64,000 bases of DNA from Rodentibacter genomosp. 1 (lineage in GTDB: Bacteria > Pseudomonadota > Gammaproteobacteria > Enterobacterales > Pasteurellaceae): positions 85,780-149,779 of the forward strand of contig NZ_MLHN01000002.1 in NCBI RefSeq assembly GCF_001999285.1. The letters are read 5' to 3'. The position numbers and the translations under genes are program-made. Below the pieces are notes generated by a model. The model did no database searches. It was not told where the DNA came from and was given only the letters and a program-made list of their open reading frames with translations. Shown here piece by piece: positions 60,440-64,000 of this stretch (its first letter is position 1; every line of letters begins with the position of its first letter).

Positions 60440-63337
60440 TTAATCCCTCTCTTTTTGTAAATGCCTTCTAATCAAAGTTATCACCTGCTCCCCTTCAAAC
60501 TGTGTTTTAAACACCACCTCAGTTTGAGTAGAAATATGAGAAAACAGACGTTCAGCATGTTTGATTTTACTTTTTTCTTGCTGCCTTAGAAATTCTGAAT
60601 CTTTTACTCCTTTAGCTTCAATAACAAAATTTAAAATCTCATTATTTTTAGTTTTTATAATATAAGCAAAATCAGGGGAATAAGTCCCACCACCCGCCAC
60701 AGGAATTTTGATGGAGTTTTTTGGGATCTTAGTAAATACCGTCACGCCTTCAATTTCTCCATGAGTGATATTTTGATGCTCAATTTCAGAATCGTAAAAA
60801 ATCTCGCTGAACAAATAGCTTGAGGCAGGTTCACGCACCTCATCGGTCATTCTGCCTAAATCCGTAACTCGAACTGCTTTAGGTTGTCCGTTTTTATCAG
60901 TAAATTGTGTTGGATGAACCGAATTATTCACCATCTGATAGCCCAATTCAAACTTACTAAAAGAATGGTGCAATAAGAACTGATTAAAACCGCTACGAAT
61001 TTGAGCAATAGTCTGCATATTCAAAAATTGGGAAATATCCAATTCCGACCGCACTTGATGAAAAGCTTGATGTAAAGTTGTCATTTTGATTTTTGCTGTC
61101 GCAGATAAAGTTTCCAAAAATTCACGATAACTCATAGTATTAAAACGAATGAATGTACTATCTAAATCATCTTTGTTTCGAGCAATCATCACACCATTTT
61201 TGATATAGGTTTCGGAAACTTTGGTGCGAATGCCAGCTTGTTTAAATTTGTCGCCATTTTCTTTTAAATAAGAAATCAATAACGCTAAAAAATCAGCTTC
61301 CGAATCAATTTTATATTGCAAAATTGCTTTATGATGAATCAGCTCCCACAATGTTTTTAGCTCTTCATATTTCCCCTCACGCATAGGGATAAAATTACCT
61401 TTCTCTTTTGCCTCGGTGATTTTTCCTTTGTACAATCCCGAGTTAAATGCATTAGGGAAAAGCTGTTTCACCTGCTGATAAGCGGCACTGCTCACAAAAT
61501 TGTCATTATCGTCAATCAGTTTATTATCTGCCAATTTATGAGTGATACTGCGGTTACTTTCTTGCGGATAAGCGCGTTTGATTTTTTCTAATAATTCGGA
61601 CGAAAGTGCGGTCGGAATTTGCTCTATTTCAGACACTTTATTCACTTCCCCAACCAATTCCTCTACGAAATCTTTTTCACTATTATCTACAAAATAATTA
61701 AGCTGATATTGTGGCGAACGCACCCGTTCCATCAACTCATTCACCGGTAAACGCAAGCCACGCCCCACTTTTTGGAGCTTAGAGGTTTTGCTGCCACTGG
61801 AGCGCAATTTGCAAATCTGAAATACATTCGGGTTATCCCAGCCTTCGCGTAACGTCCATTTGGAAAAAATAAAACGGCGTGGATTTTCTAAAGAAAGTAA
61901 CGTTTCTTTATCATGCAGAATTTCATTTACTTCTTGTTCAATTTTGTCGTCACTTTCGCTATTATCTTTGGAAAAATAACCGCCGTGAGTAAGCGATACA
62001 TCAGCGATAGTTTTAACCAAATAATCTCGATAAAACGGATCGTTTTCTATTTTCAATCTTTCTTTTGCTTCTGCCAAAACCCAACTTTCAAATTTTTCTT
62101 TTAAGCTGCCCGCAATCTCGTTACCACTGCGATAGCCTGCAATATCATCAATAAAAAACAAAGTAAGCGGTTTGATTTTTGGTGACGTTTGTGTAAACAA
62201 CTCTCGTTCCAATTTGAAATGCTCAACAATCGCTTTTTTCATCATGCTATCTTGCACGGTTTCCGAGTAAGAATAGGGATTAAGTAACGCACCTATTTTT
62301 AACTCTAAACCATTGCTTAATGCTAGATTGCTTTTATTCATCGCCTCAATTTTTAGCTCAAAAATAGCAGGATGAATTTTAGCTAAATTGTCGCCTTTGC
62401 TTAAATGGAAGGTTTTATTCTTGCCGTTTTCAGCGAGGTCAAAAGTCGCTTGAGTACCTGAAAGTGCGGTCAGTTTTACTTGTGCTTTTAAACCGCCCTC
62501 TTGTTCTTCACAAAATACACGAACACCTTTCACTAAATCTTGGTTAAACGCATCCACCGCTGTCAAGCGGTAAATCAGGTTGTGATATTGTTCATTGAAT
62601 GTTGCGCCATATCGCAAAATATATTGTGGGTCTAATCGTTTGATATTTTCCCAAGTTTTCTTAGCTGTTGGGAATTTATGCGGTTCATCAATAATCACTA
62701 TCGGACGAACGGCAGCAAGAGCAGCTTGCGGTTGATCAAAGAGATCTTTTAAAGCACGATCACTACTTTCTGTCATTGAGGGGGAATTAATCATTCCCGC
62801 ATTAATCAGTAAAACATGAATGTCATTTTGATTTTCCGCTTTCACAAATTGATCGATTGCCGCAGAAATATAGGATTTTTTGCCCTTTGATGTTTTTTGG
62901 CTTTCCACCACATAGGTTTTAAGATTCACCTTGTCATAATCATTACCAAAATCTTGGCGGAAATGCTCTGCAAGAGATTGGCTTTGCAAAAAATATTTTG
63001 TGCCGGCTTTGATAGAAAGCGTTGGAACAACCACAATAAATTTAAACACGCCAAGCATACGGTGTAAATCGTACATTGTTTTGGTATAAGTGTAAGTTTT
63101 GCCCGTACCGGTTTCCATGGAAATATCCAACACGTTTGAACCATCAAAAGTGCGGTCAATTTGATTGGCATTTTGAACCGATCTCAAATTTTTCACATAT
63201 TGCCCATTAGCGAAAATCAATTCGGGATTTTCATCGGCAAAATGTTGTTCTGGGGTTACGCCATCAAACACGGCAAGCACAGCTTGAATGCCTTGTTCTT
63301 GATGAGAGAGATTTTTTTCGTAGTTAAAGCCACTCAT
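60440..63337 (-). CDS. res: Type III restriction enzyme, Res subunit
   Basis: A 965-aa helicase-endonuclease. SF2 motifs are present: Walker A METGTGKTYTYTK near residue 75, the DEAD-like IIDEPHKF near 218, and later motifs such as WTLREGWDNPNVFQICKLR near 490 and QKVGRGLRLPVN. The C terminus holds a PD-(D/E)xK nuclease (SPDFAYII...NFVIEAKG near residue 910). With Mod it cuts unmodified DNA between inversely oriented sites. It follows mod by 10 bases. No damage is seen. Confidence 0.93.
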   Translation of the reverse strand: MSGFNYEKNLSHQEQGIQAVLAVFDGVTPEQHFADENPELIFANGQYVKNLRSVQNANQIDRTFDGSNVLDISMETGTGKTYTYTKTMYDLHRMLGVFKFIVVVPTLSIKAGTKYFLQSQSLAEHFRQDFGNDYDKVNLKTYVVESQKTSKGKKSYISAAIDQFVKAENQNDIHVLLINAGMINSPSMTESSDRALKDLFDQPQAALAAVRPIVIIDEPHKFPTAKKTWENIKRLDPQYILRYGATFNEQYHNLIYRLTAVDAFNQDLVKGVRVFCEEQEGGLKAQVKLTALSGTQATFDLAENGKNKTFHLSKGDNLAKIHPAIFELKIEAMNKSNLALSNGLELKIGALLNPYSYSETVQDSMMKKAIVEHFKLERELFTQTSPKIKPLTLFFIDDIAGYRSGNEIAGSLKEKFESWVLAEAKERLKIENDPFYRDYLVKTIADVSLTHGGYFSKDNSESDDKIEQEVNEILHDKETLLSLENPRRFIFSKWTLREGWDNPNVFQICKLRSSGSKTSKLQKVGRGLRLPVNELMERVRSPQYQLNYFVDNSEKDFVEELVGEVNKVSEIEQIPTALSSELLEKIKRAYPQESNRSITHKLADNKLIDDNDNFVSSAAYQQVKQLFPNAFNSGLYKGKITEAKEKGNFIPMREGKYEELKTLWELIHHKAILQYKIDSEADFLALLISYLKENGDKFKQAGIRTKVSETYIKNGVMIARNKDDLDSTFIRFNTMSYREFLETLSATAKIKMTTLHQAFHQVRSELDISQFLNMQTIAQIRSGFNQFLLHHSFSKFELGYQMVNNSVHPTQFTDKNGQPKAVRVTDLGRMTDEVREPASSYLFSEIFYDSEIEHQNITHGEIEGVTVFTKIPKNSIKIPVAGGGTYSPDFAYIIKTKNNEILNFVIEAKGVKDSEFLRQQEKSKIKHAERLFSHISTQTEVVFKTQFEGEQVITLIRRHLQKERD

Positions 63338-63347
63338 TTTTAACCAC

Positions 63348-64000
63348 CTAATTGCGAATAATCAAACTCAATACGATATTTTTCTTATTGCTATAAGTTT
63401 CAATCGCTTGGTTCAATTCTTGCTGCATCGCACTTGACATATTTTCACCGAATACAATCACGCGGTTCGGATTGAAATCCTTGTCACTATCCAACTTTTG
63501 AATAAATGCAAGCAAATCTGCAGAAGTAAAGCCGGTTTCTAATAAATATAAACGTTTATCGCATAAATGGGCGGTATAATCGCCAAGTTTAACTTCCGAA
63601 ATCGGGTCGGTCAGTAATGCCCCATCATTCAATGCCCAAGTGGTGAGCAAGGAGTGATATTGGGCTTCGGTCAAGTTTTCTACAAAAGGCAACGTTGCCT
63701 GTTCTAGGGAAAATTCATCATCACTATGATGTCTGAAATTATCGGTGGTTTGATAAATCTTAAAACCTAAATCACATTGCGTATCAGGAAAATCTTGTCG
63801 AATTTTAACCGCACTTTTCTCAATTCTGGCTTTGGTGATGTCAAAAATGGTTTTGTAGCCGGCTTTAAAGGCCTCAGATTTTTCGTCCGTTTTCTCAGCA
63901 AGTTGCACCAAAATAAATTGGCGATTGCCTCTATCTTCAGCGTTGAGTTGCATTACGGCATGGGCGGTTGTGCCGGAGCCGGCAAAGAAGTCAAGGATAA
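63348..64000 (-). CDS. mod: Type III DNA methyltransferase, Mod subunit (partial)
   Basis: The C-terminal part of a type III Mod protein. The frame is open to the window edge, and its upstream codons read LDFFAGSGTTAHAVMQLN. This is methyltransferase motif I (AdoMet binding), which lies C-terminal in beta-class N6-adenine methyltransferases. The following roughly 200 residues, with DRGNRQFILVQLAEKTDEK, are typical of type III Mod. Motif DPPY and any phase-variable repeat tract, known in Haemophilus mod genes, lie outside the window. The Met at 63953 is internal, not the start. Confidence 0.9.
   Translation of the reverse strand, partial: ILDFFAGSGTTAHAVMQLNAEDRGNRQFILVQLAEKTDEKSEAFKAGYKTIFDITKARIEKSAVKIRQDFPDTQCDLGFKIYQTTDNFRHHSDDEFSLEQATLPFVENLTEAQYHSLLTTWALNDGALLTDPISEVKLGDYTAHLCDKRLYLLETGFTSADLLAFIQKLDSDKDFNPNRVIVFGENMSSAMQQELNQAIETYSNKKNIVLSLIIRN

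Overview
This window is chromosomal DNA of a Pasteurellaceae bacterium on the Haemophilus/Aggregatibacter branch. The DNA-uptake core AAGTGCGGT and its complement ACCGCACTT recur on both strands, often as inverted pairs that double as terminators. Several gene blocks also match the Haemophilus influenzae order: pheS-pheT-ihfA-nlpC, a long trp cluster, two ferritins, sbcB, mukF-mukE-mukB, ttcA-tusE, moaACDE and xseB-ispA-dxs. The species cannot be fixed from the sequence alone.

Positions 1-8150 hold part of a P2-like prophage: terminase small subunit (M), capsid (N) and scaffold (O) on the minus strand, terminase large subunit (P) and portal (Q) on the plus strand. The divergent O-P gap carries cargo: a BRO-type antirepressor under a candidate C4-like antisense RNA, and a hicA toxin gene followed by two unlike HicB antitoxin genes. 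After Q comes a repeat- and GATC-rich stretch where P2-type phages have cos. No integrase, repressor or replication genes follow. Instead there are baseplate gene fragments (gpV/gpW type), IS481-family debris, a higB-higA toxin-antitoxin pair and a small unknown gene, so this end of the prophage looks deleted and rearranged.

Positions 10.2-31.6 kb are mostly core genes: sohB, an OmpA-like lipoprotein, a decayed fructosamine kinase gene, pheST-ihfA, an NlpC/P60 lipoprotein, and a trp cluster (E, G, tautomerase-like, D, CF fusion, SDR, B, A) read on the minus strand from a promoter overlapping a TrpR operator. Then follow azoR, a DNA-mimic DUF440 gene, an iron-associated block (DUF4198 protein and two ferritins, with Fur-box-like sites) and sbcB.

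Positions 31.6-52.2 kb hold an EamA transporter, the mukFEB condensin, ttcA-tusE for tRNA thiolation, a SemiSWEET gene broken by one stop codon, metE behind MetJ boxes, a decayed IS481-family element, moaACDE behind a structured leader, thiI, and xseB-ispA-dxs for isoprenoid precursors.

Positions 52.2-64 kb hold an SDR / acetyltransferase / cyclophilin-like / hydrolase gene set divergent from a LysR regulator, then thrS, a frameshifted CytX-type transporter, and a type III restriction-modification locus whose mod gene runs off the right edge. Three copies of a short element with terminal inverted repeats (near 27.5, 32.7 and 52.3 kb) sit between gene blocks. The decayed genes (fructosamine kinase, SemiSWEET, cytX, IS481 copies, phage fragments) show ongoing gene loss.
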